A DNA stretch of 37,553 nt, from the NCBI GenBank assembly GCA_036652735.1, contig JAVVVI010000025.1:1-37553 (forward strand), given 5' to 3'. The translations under genes were made by a program, and so were the position numbers. Source of the DNA: JAGOGN01 sp036652735. Lineage in GTDB: Bacteria > Bacillota > Clostridia > Lachnospirales > Lachnospiraceae. The notes beneath the pieces were generated by a model. That model made no database searches and was not told the origin of the DNA. It saw only the letters and a program-made list of their open reading frames with translations. Positions within the stretch are counted from its first letter, which is position 1; the number at the start of each line of letters is the position of its first letter. Shown one piece after another: positions 22,559-31,743 of the stretch.

Positions 22559-22946
22559 GATTTTGCCGGAGCTGGTAGGCTTGATTCTGGGTTATGGTGT
22601 ACTTGCGGAAATAATAGGCGTTTTTTTCGCCACCGACAAAGTCCGCTATAGTATTGGAATGCTGGTAGGAGTGTTGCTTGCCATTGGAATGGCAATTCAT
22701 ATGGCAGTTGTAATTGAAGATGCACTTAGCGTGCATGATAAAAGAGATAAGATGCGTATTTCTTTTAAGGGAATTCTGCGCTATCTTATCGTTGCAGTAG
22801 TTGTATTCTTTACCATTTATTTTGACCTAGGCAGTATTATTGCTGTTTTTATAGGTGTTATGGGTTTGAAGGTGGCAGCATACCTGCAGCCCGTGTTTCA
22901 CAAGTATATATACCCAAAAATAAGGAAGAAGGAGGTGAATAAATGA
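22515..22946 (+). CDS. atpI: ATP synthase subunit I (AtpI-like)
   Basis: The 143-residue protein has four predicted membrane helices (about 17-35, 45-68, 84-105 and 108-125) and a basic C-terminus, matching AtpI. ATG 22515 has GGAG nine bases upstream; a second in-frame ATG at 22521 is possible. It starts inside atpZ and ends four bases into atpB. It probably assists c-ring assembly. Confidence 0.82.
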   Translation: MGMNQMIKILKRINEILPELVGLILGYGVLAEIIGVFFATDKVRYSIGMLVGVLLAIGMAIHMAVVIEDALSVHDKRDKMRISFKGILRYLIVAVVVFFTIYFDLGSIIAVFIGVMGLKVAAYLQPVFHKYIYPKIRKKEVNK

Positions 22947-23671
22947 ATAGTGCAATTTTATTGTCAAACGCAGCGGATGTAGATTTTATGGTTCATGGTG
23001 TTTTCCCTTTTGAACTGTTTGGACAGAAACTTTGGATTACCACTACGCATGTAAGTCTTCTAATTGTAATGCTTGCGCTTTTGGTTTTTTGTATTGTTGT
23101 GAATCGAAAACTATCAAAAGTAACGCCGGAAGAGATACCCAAGGGTATTGTAAACATAGCAGAATTAATAATTGAGAAGCTTGATGGTGTTGTGAAAGGT
23201 GTAATGGGGAAAAATGGAGCTAAATTTGTCAATTATATTAGCGCCATATTTATCTTTATTCTGCTTAGCAACATATCCGGTATCTTTGGATTACGACCGC
23301 CAACAGCAGATTATGGTGTAACATTCCCGCTTGCTGTTATTACGTTTTGCCTTATTCATTTTAATCAGTTTAAGCATCAAAAGGTCAAAGGTGTCTTGAA
23401 AGGGCTGTGTGAACCGTGGCCAATATGGGCGCCCATCAATATCATAAGTGACTTTGCGGTACCGGTATCTTTATCCTTGCGTCTTTTTGCAAATATACTT
23501 TCAGGAACTGCAATTATGACCTTGATTTATGGACTGCTGTCTAAGGTTGCCATTATATGGCCGGCGGCACTCCACGTATACTTCGATTTATTTTCAGGAA
23601 GTATACAAACATACGTATTCTGTATGTTAACAATGACTTATATCAACAATGCAATAGGAAGCGATGAGTAG
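22943..23671 (+). CDS. atpB: ATP synthase F0 subunit a
   Basis: The 242-residue membrane protein has the conserved helix SLSLRLFANILSG, in which the essential Arg faces the c-ring, plus LLSNISGIFGLRPPTAD and the last helix with DLFSGSIQTYVFCMLTMTYI. It forms the ion half-channels. Start ATG 22943 overlaps the atpI stop and follows AAGGAGGTG. Confidence 0.97.
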   Translation: MNSAILLSNAADVDFMVHGVFPFELFGQKLWITTTHVSLLIVMLALLVFCIVVNRKLSKVTPEEIPKGIVNIAELIIEKLDGVVKGVMGKNGAKFVNYISAIFIFILLSNISGIFGLRPPTADYGVTFPLAVITFCLIHFNQFKHQKVKGVLKGLCEPWPIWAPINIISDFAVPVSLSLRLFANILSGTAIMTLIYGLLSKVAIIWPAALHVYFDLFSGSIQTYVFCMLTMTYINNAIGSDE

Positions 23672-23702
23672 TAGATTACTTAAAAATTAGGAGGAAATTA
23701 GA

Positions 23703-23963
23703 ATGGGAGATATTACAGGAATTGAATTAATTAAAGCATGTTCAGCAATTGGCGCAGGTTTGGCAGTTATCGCCGGAATTGGACCTGGAGTAGGTCAGGG
23801 TATTGCAGCAGGATTTGCAGCATCCGCAGTAGGAAGAAATCCGGGAGCAAAGGGTGATATTACATCTACCATGCTTTTAGGACAGGCAGTAGCAGAGACA
23901 ACTGGTTTATATGGTTTGTTAATTGCTATTCTCTTACTTTTCGTACAGCCTTTAGCAAAATAG
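23703..23963 (+). CDS. atpE: ATP synthase F0 subunit c, Na+-type
   Basis: The 86-residue hairpin protein forms the rotor ring. Ion-ligand positions match the well-studied Na+ c subunit of Ilyobacter tartaricus with the same numbering: Gln32 in GIGPGVGQG, Val63 and Glu65 in QAVAETTGLY, Thr66 (Ser there), Thr67 and Tyr70. H+-type rings lack this set, so I infer Na+ coupling. The loop is GRNPGAKGD. AGGAGG precedes the ATG. Confidence 0.97.
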   Translation: MGDITGIELIKACSAIGAGLAVIAGIGPGVGQGIAAGFAASAVGRNPGAKGDITSTMLLGQAVAETTGLYGLLIAILLLFVQPLAK

Positions 23964-23971
23964 GAAAAAAA

Positions 23972-23992
23972 CCGGCAGAAAAATGCTGTCGG
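23972..23992 (+). promoter_or_regulatory. Hairpin between atpE and atpF
   Basis: CCGGCAG and CTGTCGG pair (one G-U) around a 7-base loop, nine bases after the atpE stop. Such hairpins 3' to the c-subunit gene can protect it from decay and raise c-subunit yield; there is no T-run, so it is not a simple terminator. Confidence 0.6.
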
Positions 23993-24017
23993 GAAAATAC
24001 GGAAAGGAGGCCGAGCC

Positions 24018-24533
24018 TTGGAACGACTATTTGATCTGGACTATCAGCTTTTGAGTGATTCCGTTTTAACAATGATTGCAGTTTTTTTCTTATTTCTATT
24101 TATGTCCTATTTGTTATTTAACCCAATTCGTAAGATGTTAAAAGACAGACAGGATAAGATACAGGGAGATTTAAGTAATGCTTTGTCCGATAAGGAGCAA
24201 GCAGCAAAACTGAAATCAGAGTATGAAGGTAAACTTAGCAAGGTTGACAAAGAGGCAGAAGAAATTATAAGCGAAGCCCGCAGAAAAGCACAAAAAAATG
24301 AAGCTCGAATTGTGGACGATGCAAAACAGGAAGCTGCAAGAATTATAAAACACGCAAATGAAGAAGCAGAGCTTGAGAAAAAACGTGCGATGGATGAGAT
24401 GAAACAGGAAATCATTACAATTGCATCATTAATGGCTGGCAAAGTAGTAACTGCTTCTATTAACACAGAGATTCAGGATAGCATAGTAGAAGAAACATTA
24501 AGGGAAATAGGTGATTCAACATGGCAAAACTAG
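24018..24533 (+). CDS. atpF: ATP synthase F0 subunit b
   Basis: One N-terminal membrane helix (about 17-36) is followed by the signature LFNPIRKMLKDRQDKI and a long charged coiled coil rich in Glu, Lys and Ala, the peripheral stalk. The length of 171 residues is normal. TTG 24018 is the start, seven bases after AAGGAGG; no ATG fits. It overlaps atpH by 13 bases. Confidence 0.96.
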   Translation: MERLFDLDYQLLSDSVLTMIAVFFLFLFMSYLLFNPIRKMLKDRQDKIQGDLSNALSDKEQAAKLKSEYEGKLSKVDKEAEEIISEARRKAQKNEARIVDDAKQEAARIIKHANEEAELEKKRAMDEMKQEIITIASLMAGKVVTASINTEIQDSIVEETLREIGDSTWQN

Positions 24534-25087
24534 TATCCAAGACATATGGGGATGCCCTGTACCATTTAGCCTTAGAAGAAAACAAGCTAGATGAGTTCTT
24601 GGAGGAAGTAACCCAGATTATGGGGATTTTATCTCAGAATCAGGAACTTTCAAGATTGATGGATCATCCCAAAATTGTAAAAGAAGAAAAGGTAAAGATT
24701 ATAAAAGAGATCTTTTCTGAAAGCGTATCTCAGGAACTGGTGGGATTAATGGTGATGACGGTTCAGAAGGACCGTTTTGGTCAGATGAATGAAATATTCG
24801 ATTATTTTATTACCCAGGTAAAAGAACATAAAAATATTGGAACAGCAAAAGTGACTTCGGCTATGCCATTGTCCGAGGAACAAAAAAATCAGATAAGAGC
24901 CAAATTGCTAGGTACTACAAAATATGTGGAATTTGAAATTGAATATGATGTAGACAAAGAGTTAATTGGCGGAATGGTAATTCGAATTGGAGACCGTGTG
25001 GTAGACAGCAGCGTAAAGGCAAGACTCTATCGCTTGTCCAAGGAATTAACCAAAATACAGTTGAAAGCAGGTGAGTGCGCTCCATGA
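24521..25087 (+). CDS. atpH: ATP synthase F1 subunit delta
   Basis: The 188-residue protein starts LVSKTYGDALYHLALEENKL, the helical delta N domain, and ends with GGMVIRIGDRVVDSSVKARL, the conserved C-terminal motif linking F1 to subunit b. Its TGA overlaps the atpA start (ATGA). Confidence 0.97.
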   Translation: MAKLVSKTYGDALYHLALEENKLDEFLEEVTQIMGILSQNQELSRLMDHPKIVKEEKVKIIKEIFSESVSQELVGLMVMTVQKDRFGQMNEIFDYFITQVKEHKNIGTAKVTSAMPLSEEQKNQIRAKLLGTTKYVEFEIEYDVDKELIGGMVIRIGDRVVDSSVKARLYRLSKELTKIQLKAGECAP

Positions 25088-26589
25088 ATCTAAGACCGGA
25101 AGAAATCAGTTCTGTAATAAAAGAACAAATAAAAAGATATGCAGCGCAATTGGAAGTATCCGATGTGGGTACCGTTATTCAAGTAGCCGACGGAATTGCA
25201 CGAATTCATGGTTTGGAGAACGCTATGCAGGGAGAACTGCTGGAGTTCCCGGGAGAAGTCTATGGAATGGTATTGAACCTTGAGGAAGATAATGTTGGAG
25301 CCGTGTTACTTGGCGACCAGATTAGCATTAGCGAAGGAGATACCGTTAAGACAACAGGAAGAGTAGTTGAAGTTCCTGTAGGTGATGCCATGATGGGACG
25401 TGTAGTCAATGCACTTGGACAGCCAATTGACGGAAAAGGACCAATCGAAACAACTAGTTTTCGAAAGATAGAACGTGTAGCAAGTGGAGTAATTGCCAGA
25501 AAGTCAGTAGATACTCCTTTGCAAACAGGAATTAAAGCAATTGATACGATGATTCCAATTGGAAGAGGACAGCGTGAGCTTATTATTGGAGACAGACAGA
25601 CCGGTAAGACAGCAATTGCGATGGATACCATTATTAACCAAAAGGGAAAAGATGTAAAATGTATTTATGTTGCAATTGGACAAAAGGCATCAACAGTGGC
25701 AGCCTTAGTAAAAACCCTAGAGGAATACGGAGCAATGTCATATACCACAATTGTTGTATCAACAGCAAGTGAATTGGCACCGTTACAGTATATTGCCCCA
25801 TACTCCGGCTGTGCAATTGGTGAGGAATGGATGGAAAAAGGACAGGATGTATTAATTGTTTATGACGATTTGAGTAAACATGCGGCAGCTTATCGTACCC
25901 TTTCACTGTTACTAAAGCGTCCACCAGGACGTGAGGCTTATCCGGGAGATGTATTCTATCTTCATTCCAGATTATTGGAAAGAGCAGCAAGACTCTCAGA
26001 TGCTTTAGGCGGTGGTTCATTAACCGCATTACCAATTATAGAGACACAGGCAGGAGATGTATCTGCTTATATCCCAACCAATGTAATCTCAATTACAGAT
26101 GGTCAGATTTATTTGGAGACAGAGATGTTTAACGCAGGATTCCGTCCGGCAATTAATGCAGGATTATCCGTATCCAGAGTTGGAGGAGCAGCACAGATTA
26201 AGGCAATTAAAAAGATGGCAGCTCCAATTCGAGTAGAGTTGGCACAGTATCGGGAACTGGCAGCATTTGCACAGTTTGGATCTGAGTTAGACGAAGATAC
26301 AAAAGAGAGTCTTGCACAGGGAGAAAGAATAAAAGAGGTATTGAAACAGCCACAATATCAGCCAATGCCTGTAGAGTTCCAGACGATTATTATTTATGCA
26401 GCAACAAAAAAATATTTGCTGGATATACCGGTAGATGCAATTCTAAGATTTCAGAATGGATTGTTTGAATTTATAGAATCGAACTATCCTGAGATACCGG
26501 ATGCAATAAGGACAACAAAGCAGATGTCAGAAGAGACAGAAGCAAAGATGATTCAGGCAATTGATGAATTTAAAAAACAATTTAAATAA
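25084..26589 (+). CDS. atpA: ATP synthase F1 subunit alpha
   Basis: The 501-residue protein begins NLRPEEISSVIKEQ and contains Walker A GDRQTGKTAIA, the catalytic-site Arg region VGGAAQIKAIKK and the usual C-terminal helical domain. ATG 25084 overlaps the atpH stop and fits the family start; GTG 25075 is an alternative three codons earlier. Confidence 0.98.
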   Translation: MNLRPEEISSVIKEQIKRYAAQLEVSDVGTVIQVADGIARIHGLENAMQGELLEFPGEVYGMVLNLEEDNVGAVLLGDQISISEGDTVKTTGRVVEVPVGDAMMGRVVNALGQPIDGKGPIETTSFRKIERVASGVIARKSVDTPLQTGIKAIDTMIPIGRGQRELIIGDRQTGKTAIAMDTIINQKGKDVKCIYVAIGQKASTVAALVKTLEEYGAMSYTTIVVSTASELAPLQYIAPYSGCAIGEEWMEKGQDVLIVYDDLSKHAAAYRTLSLLLKRPPGREAYPGDVFYLHSRLLERAARLSDALGGGSLTALPIIETQAGDVSAYIPTNVISITDGQIYLETEMFNAGFRPAINAGLSVSRVGGAAQIKAIKKMAAPIRVELAQYRELAAFAQFGSELDEDTKESLAQGERIKEVLKQPQYQPMPVEFQTIIIYAATKKYLLDIPVDAILRFQNGLFEFIESNYPEIPDAIRTTKQMSEETEAKMIQAIDEFKKQFK

Positions 26590-26619
26590 GAAATAAGCTT
26601 GTAAAGGCGGTGAATAGTT

Positions 26620-27477
26620 ATGGCCTCAATGAAGGACATAAAGCGAAGAAAAGGCAGCATACAAAGTACGCAGCAGATAACCAAAGCCATGAAGCTTGTT
26701 TCAACAGTAAAATTGCAGAAAGCAAAGATTCACGCAGAGGAATCCAATCCCTATTTTAACCATATGTATAACACAGTTACGTCCATGCTGGCAAGATCAG
26801 GAAATATTGATCATCCTTATCTGAGAGCAGGAGAATCCAAACGGAAAGCGGTTGTTTTAATTTCATCGAACAGAGGACTTGCAGGAGGATACAATGCTAA
26901 TATTTCTAAGTTGGTATTGAACTTTGGATTTAATAAAGAAGATGTGGATATTTACGCAATTGGTAATAAAGGGAAAGAGTATATGGAAAGCAGAGGGTAT
27001 TCCATTTCAGGGGATTATCCACATGTGATAGAGTCGCCCTGCTATTCCGAAGCAGCAGAAATTTGCAATCAAATATTGGAATCTTTTGCAAAAGGTGAGA
27101 TTGGCGAAATATATCTTGCGTATACGCATTTCAAGAATACTGTGGTGCATCAGCCTAAGTTGTTAAAATTATTACCGGTGGAGTTTGACGATGTGGAAAT
27201 AGAAGAAACGGAACAAAAAATATTGATGAATTATGAGCCAAGTGAGGAAGACGCACTGAACTTAATTATTCCAAAGTATATAACGAGTTTATTCTATGGT
27301 GCATTGGTTGAAGCAGTGGCCAGTGAAAATGGAGCAAGAATGCAGGCGATGGATTCAGCAACAAGTAATGCGGAAGATATTATAAGTGATTTGACATTGA
27401 AATATAACAGAGCAAGGCAGGGAACCATCACTCAGGAGTTGACGGAGATTATTGCCGGAGCTGAAGCAATCTCATAA
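26620..27477 (+). CDS. atpG: ATP synthase F1 subunit gamma
   Basis: The 285-residue central stalk protein starts ASMKDIKRRKGSIQSTQQIT and KAMKLVSTVKLQKAK and ends with the coiled-coil arm LKYNRARQGTITQELTEI, both conserved ends of gamma. The middle shows SNRGLAGGYNAN. A GGCGGTG ribosome site precedes it. Confidence 0.98.
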   Translation: MASMKDIKRRKGSIQSTQQITKAMKLVSTVKLQKAKIHAEESNPYFNHMYNTVTSMLARSGNIDHPYLRAGESKRKAVVLISSNRGLAGGYNANISKLVLNFGFNKEDVDIYAIGNKGKEYMESRGYSISGDYPHVIESPCYSEAAEICNQILESFAKGEIGEIYLAYTHFKNTVVHQPKLLKLLPVEFDDVEIEETEQKILMNYEPSEEDALNLIIPKYITSLFYGALVEAVASENGARMQAMDSATSNAEDIISDLTLKYNRARQGTITQELTEIIAGAEAIS

Positions 27478-27521
27478 TGAGAGAGCATTTGATGGAAGAG
27501 AAAAATTAAGGAGAGAGATAG

Positions 27522-28913
27522 ATGGCAGACAAGAATTATGGAAAAATTACCCAGATTATTGGCGCTGTCCTGGACATCAAGTTTGCAGAAGGCAATTTAC
27601 CTGAGATTAATGAAGCTATTCAGGTACCGCTAAAAGAAAACAAACGCTTGATTGTGGAAGTAGCGCAGCATCTAGGTGATGATACAGTCAGATGTATTGC
27701 CATGGGTCCTACGGATGGACTGGTTCGCGGAATGGAAGCGGTTGCAACCGGTTCTGCAATTAGAATTCCGGTAGGAGAGAAAACCCTTGGACGTATTTTT
27801 AACGTGTTGGGAGAGCCAATTGATGATTTGGAAGCACCAACAGACGTTGAGTATATGCCAATTCATAGAAAAGCTCCAACATTTGAAGAACAATTAACCT
27901 CCACAGAGATGTTAGAGACAGGAATCAAGGTTGTAGACTTATTATGTCCTTACCAAAAAGGTGGAAAGATTGGATTGTTCGGCGGAGCCGGAGTAGGTAA
28001 AACAGTATTAATTCAGGAGTTAATCCATAACATTGCTACAGAACATGGTGGATATTCTGTATTTACAGGAGTTGGGGAAAGAACCCGAGAAGGAAATGAT
28101 TTATATTACGAAATGAAAGAATCCGGCGTTATAGATAAGACAACAATGGTATTTGGACAAATGAATGAACCACCCGGTGCAAGAATGAGAGTTGGATTGA
28201 CAGGATTGACAATGGCAGAGTATTTTAGAGATAAAGGCGGAAAGGATGTTTTATTATTTATTGATAATATTTTCCGTTTTACTCAGGCAGGTTCTGAAGT
28301 ATCCGCGTTACTTGGGCGTATGCCTTCAGCAGTAGGATATCAGCCTACTTTGCAGACAGAGATGGGCGTTCTTCAGGAACGAATTACATCAACGAAAGAT
28401 GGATCCATTACTTCTGTACAGGCGGTGTATGTTCCGGCAGATGACTTAACCGATCCGGCACCTGCAACGACATTTGCACATTTAGATGCAACAACTGTAT
28501 TGGAGCGTTCCATTGCAGAACTTGGAATTTATCCAGCAGTGGATCCACTGGGATCTTCCTCACGAATTTTGGATCCAAGAATTGTTGGAGAAGAACATTT
28601 CAGAGTAGCCAGAGGTGTTCAGGAAATATTGCAAAAATACAAAGAATTACAGGACATTATAGCAATTCTTGGTATGGATGAATTATCTGAAAGTGATAAA
28701 CTGGTTGTGAGCCGTGCAAGGAAGGTACAGAGATTCCTTTCCCAGCCATTCTTTGTAGCGGGACAGTTTACCGGACTGGATGGAAAATACGTACCAATTG
28801 CGGAGACCATACAGGGATTTTCAGAAATACTGGAAGGTAAACATGATGACATACCGGAAGGACATTTCCTAAACGCAGGAAGTATTGATGACGTACTTGC
28901 CCGTGTGAAATAA
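27522..28913 (+). CDS. atpD: ATP synthase F1 subunit beta (catalytic)
   Basis: The 463-residue protein has Walker A GGAGVGKTVL, the catalytic Glu in GVGERTREGND, Walker B VLLFIDNIFRF, ALLGRMPSAVGYQPTL and the DELSE segment, all as expected for an active beta subunit. GGAGAGAG precedes the ATG. Confidence 0.99.
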   Translation: MADKNYGKITQIIGAVLDIKFAEGNLPEINEAIQVPLKENKRLIVEVAQHLGDDTVRCIAMGPTDGLVRGMEAVATGSAIRIPVGEKTLGRIFNVLGEPIDDLEAPTDVEYMPIHRKAPTFEEQLTSTEMLETGIKVVDLLCPYQKGGKIGLFGGAGVGKTVLIQELIHNIATEHGGYSVFTGVGERTREGNDLYYEMKESGVIDKTTMVFGQMNEPPGARMRVGLTGLTMAEYFRDKGGKDVLLFIDNIFRFTQAGSEVSALLGRMPSAVGYQPTLQTEMGVLQERITSTKDGSITSVQAVYVPADDLTDPAPATTFAHLDATTVLERSIAELGIYPAVDPLGSSSRILDPRIVGEEHFRVARGVQEILQKYKELQDIIAILGMDELSESDKLVVSRARKVQRFLSQPFFVAGQFTGLDGKYVPIAETIQGFSEILEGKHDDIPEGHFLNAGSIDDVLARVK

Positions 28914-28924
28914 GGGGTGTAGAT

Positions 28925-29332
28925 ATGGCAGAAGAGAACAAACTGTTTCACGTAGAGATTATATGTCCGGATCGTAATTTTTATACCGGGGAAGCATCCA
29001 TGATTGAGATGAATACCGTAGACGGAGAGATTGGTGTATATAAAGAGCATATACCACTGACTACCGTATTAGCTCCCGGCATAGTTACAATAACAGAAGC
29101 AGAAGGAAAAAAGGAAGCCGCAGTTCATGCAGGTTTTGTAGAAATATTACAAGACCGAGTGACCATCTTGGCAGAAATTGCGGAATGGCCGGAAGAGATT
29201 AATATTAACCGTGCGGAAGAAGCGCGAAAGAGAGCCGAGGAACGATTGAACAGTGCAAAAGAGAATGTTGATTATGCACGGGCAATGGCGGCATTGAAAA
29301 AAGCACTGGTCCGTATTGATTTAAGAAGGTAA
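28925..29332 (+). CDS. atpC: ATP synthase F1 subunit epsilon
   Basis: The 135-residue protein has the beta-sandwich start FHVEIICPDRNFYTGEA with VDGEIGVYKEHIPL and a two-helix C-terminus (EEARKRAEERLNSAK) that can inhibit rotation. It closes the operon. Confidence 0.97.
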   Translation: MAEENKLFHVEIICPDRNFYTGEASMIEMNTVDGEIGVYKEHIPLTTVLAPGIVTITEAEGKKEAAVHAGFVEILQDRVTILAEIAEWPEEININRAEEARKRAEERLNSAKENVDYARAMAALKKALVRIDLRR

Positions 29333-29379
29333 AAAGATAGAAGGCAGGCACTGCATACGTTCTATTGTCATGCAACAAG

Positions 29380-29405
29380 GGGCAGTCCAATTTGAAGGAC
29401 TGCCC
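29380..29405 (+). terminator. Hairpin after the ATP synthase operon
   Basis: GGGCAGTCC pairs perfectly with GGACTGCCC around an 8-base loop, but only two Ts follow. It may be a leaky terminator or processing site before the amidohydrolase gene. Confidence 0.6.
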
Positions 29406-29430
29406 TTCAAACAAACGGAGGAATATTGTG

Positions 29431-30591
29431 ATGGATGGAAAAATGATAATTAAGCAGGGAATGGTTTATGATGCAATTAGAAGAGAACCATACCGGGCAG
29501 ATATTTATATTGAAAATGGAAAAATAGCAGATATTGCACCTAATATAGAGATGGAAGATGTAGAACGAGTGGATGCCGATGGATTAAGAGTGTATCCTGG
29601 ATTTGTAGAAGCACATTGTCATATAGGGTTGGACGGATATGCGGTTGGATTTGAAGGAAATGATTACAATGAGGCAAATGACTGTCTGACACCACAGCTA
29701 AGAGCAATTGATGGAATCAATCCTCAGGATGAAGCCTTTGTGCACGCAAGAAGTGGAGGGGTTACAACCATTTGTACAGGACCCGGAAGTGCAAATGTTG
29801 TAGGCGGAACGTTTACTGCAATTAAGACTTGTGGAAAACGTGTAGATGATATGATTGTTAAAAAAGAAGTTGCTATGAAATGTGCGTTTGGAGAGAATCC
29901 AAAGCGTGTATATAAAGAAAAAGGAAATATGACCAGGATGTCAACGGCATCAAAATTAAGAACACTTCTCAGAAAAACAATAGAATATGATAAAAAGATT
30001 TTGGCTGCAAAAGAAGATATCAGCAAATTACCTGCATTTGATGAAAAACTGGATGCAATGCTTCCGGTTCTACACAGACAGCTCCCACTGAAGGCACATG
30101 CACACCGAGCAGATGATCTTTTCACAGCAATTCGTATAGCAGAGGAATTTAAGGTAAAACTTACATTAGAGCACTGTACAGATGGAAGCTTAATTGTGGA
30201 TGAATTAGCAAAAGCCGGTTATCCTTGTGCAGTAGGACCATCTTTGGGACATGCAGGAAAAGTTGAACTTATCAACAAGAGTTTTGAGACACCTGGAATT
30301 TTGGCAAAAGCCGGATGTTGTGTTTCAATTATTACAGATGCGGGTGTTATTCCAATTCAGTATTTACCTTTATGTGCCGGGCTTGCAGTAAAGGCAGGGA
30401 TGGATGAATTTAGCGCATTACAGGCAATCACCATCAATGCGGCAAAACATATTGGTATAGAAGACAGAGTCGGAAGTATTGAGGTGGGAAAAGATGCTGA
30501 TTTTGTAATCGCAAAGGAAGATCCAATGTTGTCTGATACAAAAGTAATTTATACAATTATTGATGGAAATATACAGTATAAGCAAGATTAG
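29431..30591 (+). CDS. Amidohydrolase-superfamily protein
   Basis: The 386-residue protein has the metal-binding HxH in VEAHCHIGL, likely further ligands in KAHAHRADD and TLEHCTDGS, and the catalytic-type Asp in ITDAGV, ending with VGSIEVGKDADFVI typical of imidazolonepropionase/adenine-deaminase-like amidohydrolases. The substrate cannot be told from sequence. ATG 29431 follows ACGGAGG; a GTG directly before it is also possible. It is followed ten bases later by a DUF362 gene. Confidence 0.9.
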   Translation: MDGKMIIKQGMVYDAIRREPYRADIYIENGKIADIAPNIEMEDVERVDADGLRVYPGFVEAHCHIGLDGYAVGFEGNDYNEANDCLTPQLRAIDGINPQDEAFVHARSGGVTTICTGPGSANVVGGTFTAIKTCGKRVDDMIVKKEVAMKCAFGENPKRVYKEKGNMTRMSTASKLRTLLRKTIEYDKKILAAKEDISKLPAFDEKLDAMLPVLHRQLPLKAHAHRADDLFTAIRIAEEFKVKLTLEHCTDGSLIVDELAKAGYPCAVGPSLGHAGKVELINKSFETPGILAKAGCCVSIITDAGVIPIQYLPLCAGLAVKAGMDEFSALQAITINAAKHIGIEDRVGSIEVGKDADFVIAKEDPMLSDTKVIYTIIDGNIQYKQD

Positions 30592-30601
30592 CGAGGAAAT
30601 T

Positions 30602-31717
30602 ATGGAAAAATCTAAAGTTTATTATACAAGCTTCAAGACAACAGAAAACGAGAATCTAATTCAAAAACTACGACGATTAATTGTATCAGCAGGAATACAG
30701 GACATAGATTTTAAAGATAAATTTACAGCGATAAAGATTCATTTTGGAGAAATGGGAAATTTAGCTTATTTAAGACCAAATTATGCCAAGGTTGTGGTTG
30801 ATCTCATTAAGGAGCAAGGTGGAAAAGTCTTTTTAACGGACTGTAATACGTTGTATGTGGGAAGCAGAAAAAATGCCATTGACCATTTGGATACAGCTTA
30901 TGAGAATGGCTTTAATCCATTTGCCACCGGTTGTCATGTTATTATTGCAGATGGACTGAAAGGAACGGATGAAGCATTGGTTCCGGTTGAGGGAGAGTAT
31001 ATTAAGGAAGCAAAAATCGGACAGGCAATTATGGATGCAGATATTTTTATTAGTTTAACGCATTTCAAAGGCCATGAATCCACGGGGTTTGGTGGAGCAC
31101 TGAAGAATATTGGAATGGGTGGAGGTTCCAGAAGAGGAAAAATGGAAATGCACAGTGCCGGAAAACCAAGAGTGAGAAAATCGCTCTGTATTGGATGCAA
31201 GGCCTGTACCAAAGTCTGCGCACACCAGGGAATTAGCGTTATAGACAAAAAAGCAGTCATTAACATTGAAAATTGTGTGGGCTGTGGCCGCTGTGTGGGA
31301 GTGTGTCCAAAAGATGCTGTGGTACCAATGTATGATGAGTCTAACGATGTATTGAACCGGAAGATAGCAGAATACTCGCTGGCAGTATGCCAGGGCAGAC
31401 CGCATTTTCATATCTCGCTTATTGTAGATGTGTCTCCAAACTGTGACTGTCATTCGGAGAATGATATTCCAATTATACCGGATGTTGGAATGTTTGCATC
31501 CTTTGATCCGGTTGCACTTGATATGGCATGTGCAGATGCAGCGAATCGTCAGCCGGTGCTGCCCGGAAGTATTTTACAGGAGAACATAGAGAAGGCACAG
31601 GTACATCATGAGGATCATTTTCATCTAACCCACCCGGATACCAATTGGTATAGTTGTGTGGAACATGGTGAAAAAATTGGATTGGGAACCAAAGAATATG
31701 AGTTGATTGAGATATAA
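30602..31717 (+). CDS. DUF362 protein with two [4Fe-4S] ferredoxin motifs
   Basis: The N-terminal DUF362 domain shows FTAIKIHFGEMGNLAYLRP, VFLTDCNTLYVGSR and LTHFKGHESTGFGGALKNIG. Inserted after about residue 185 are two clusters, CIGCKACTKVCAHQG and CVGCGRCVGVCPKDA, giving eight Cys, after which DUF362 resumes (FDPVALDMACADAAN). It likely transfers electrons in the cytoplasm; the partner is unknown. ATG 30602 with GAGGAAA upstream is preferred over an earlier in-frame start that overlaps the amidohydrolase. Confidence 0.93.
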   Translation: MEKSKVYYTSFKTTENENLIQKLRRLIVSAGIQDIDFKDKFTAIKIHFGEMGNLAYLRPNYAKVVVDLIKEQGGKVFLTDCNTLYVGSRKNAIDHLDTAYENGFNPFATGCHVIIADGLKGTDEALVPVEGEYIKEAKIGQAIMDADIFISLTHFKGHESTGFGGALKNIGMGGGSRRGKMEMHSAGKPRVRKSLCIGCKACTKVCAHQGISVIDKKAVINIENCVGCGRCVGVCPKDAVVPMYDESNDVLNRKIAEYSLAVCQGRPHFHISLIVDVSPNCDCHSENDIPIIPDVGMFASFDPVALDMACADAANRQPVLPGSILQENIEKAQVHHEDHFHLTHPDTNWYSCVEHGEKIGLGTKEYELIEI

Positions 31718-31743
31718 ATAACAGGAGAACGGAGCGACAAGCA

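Noticed and set aside
25260..26035. Long minus-strand open frames opposite atpA
   Set aside because: They mirror the codon pattern of a highly conserved gene, have no ribosome site and no recognisable protein sequence.
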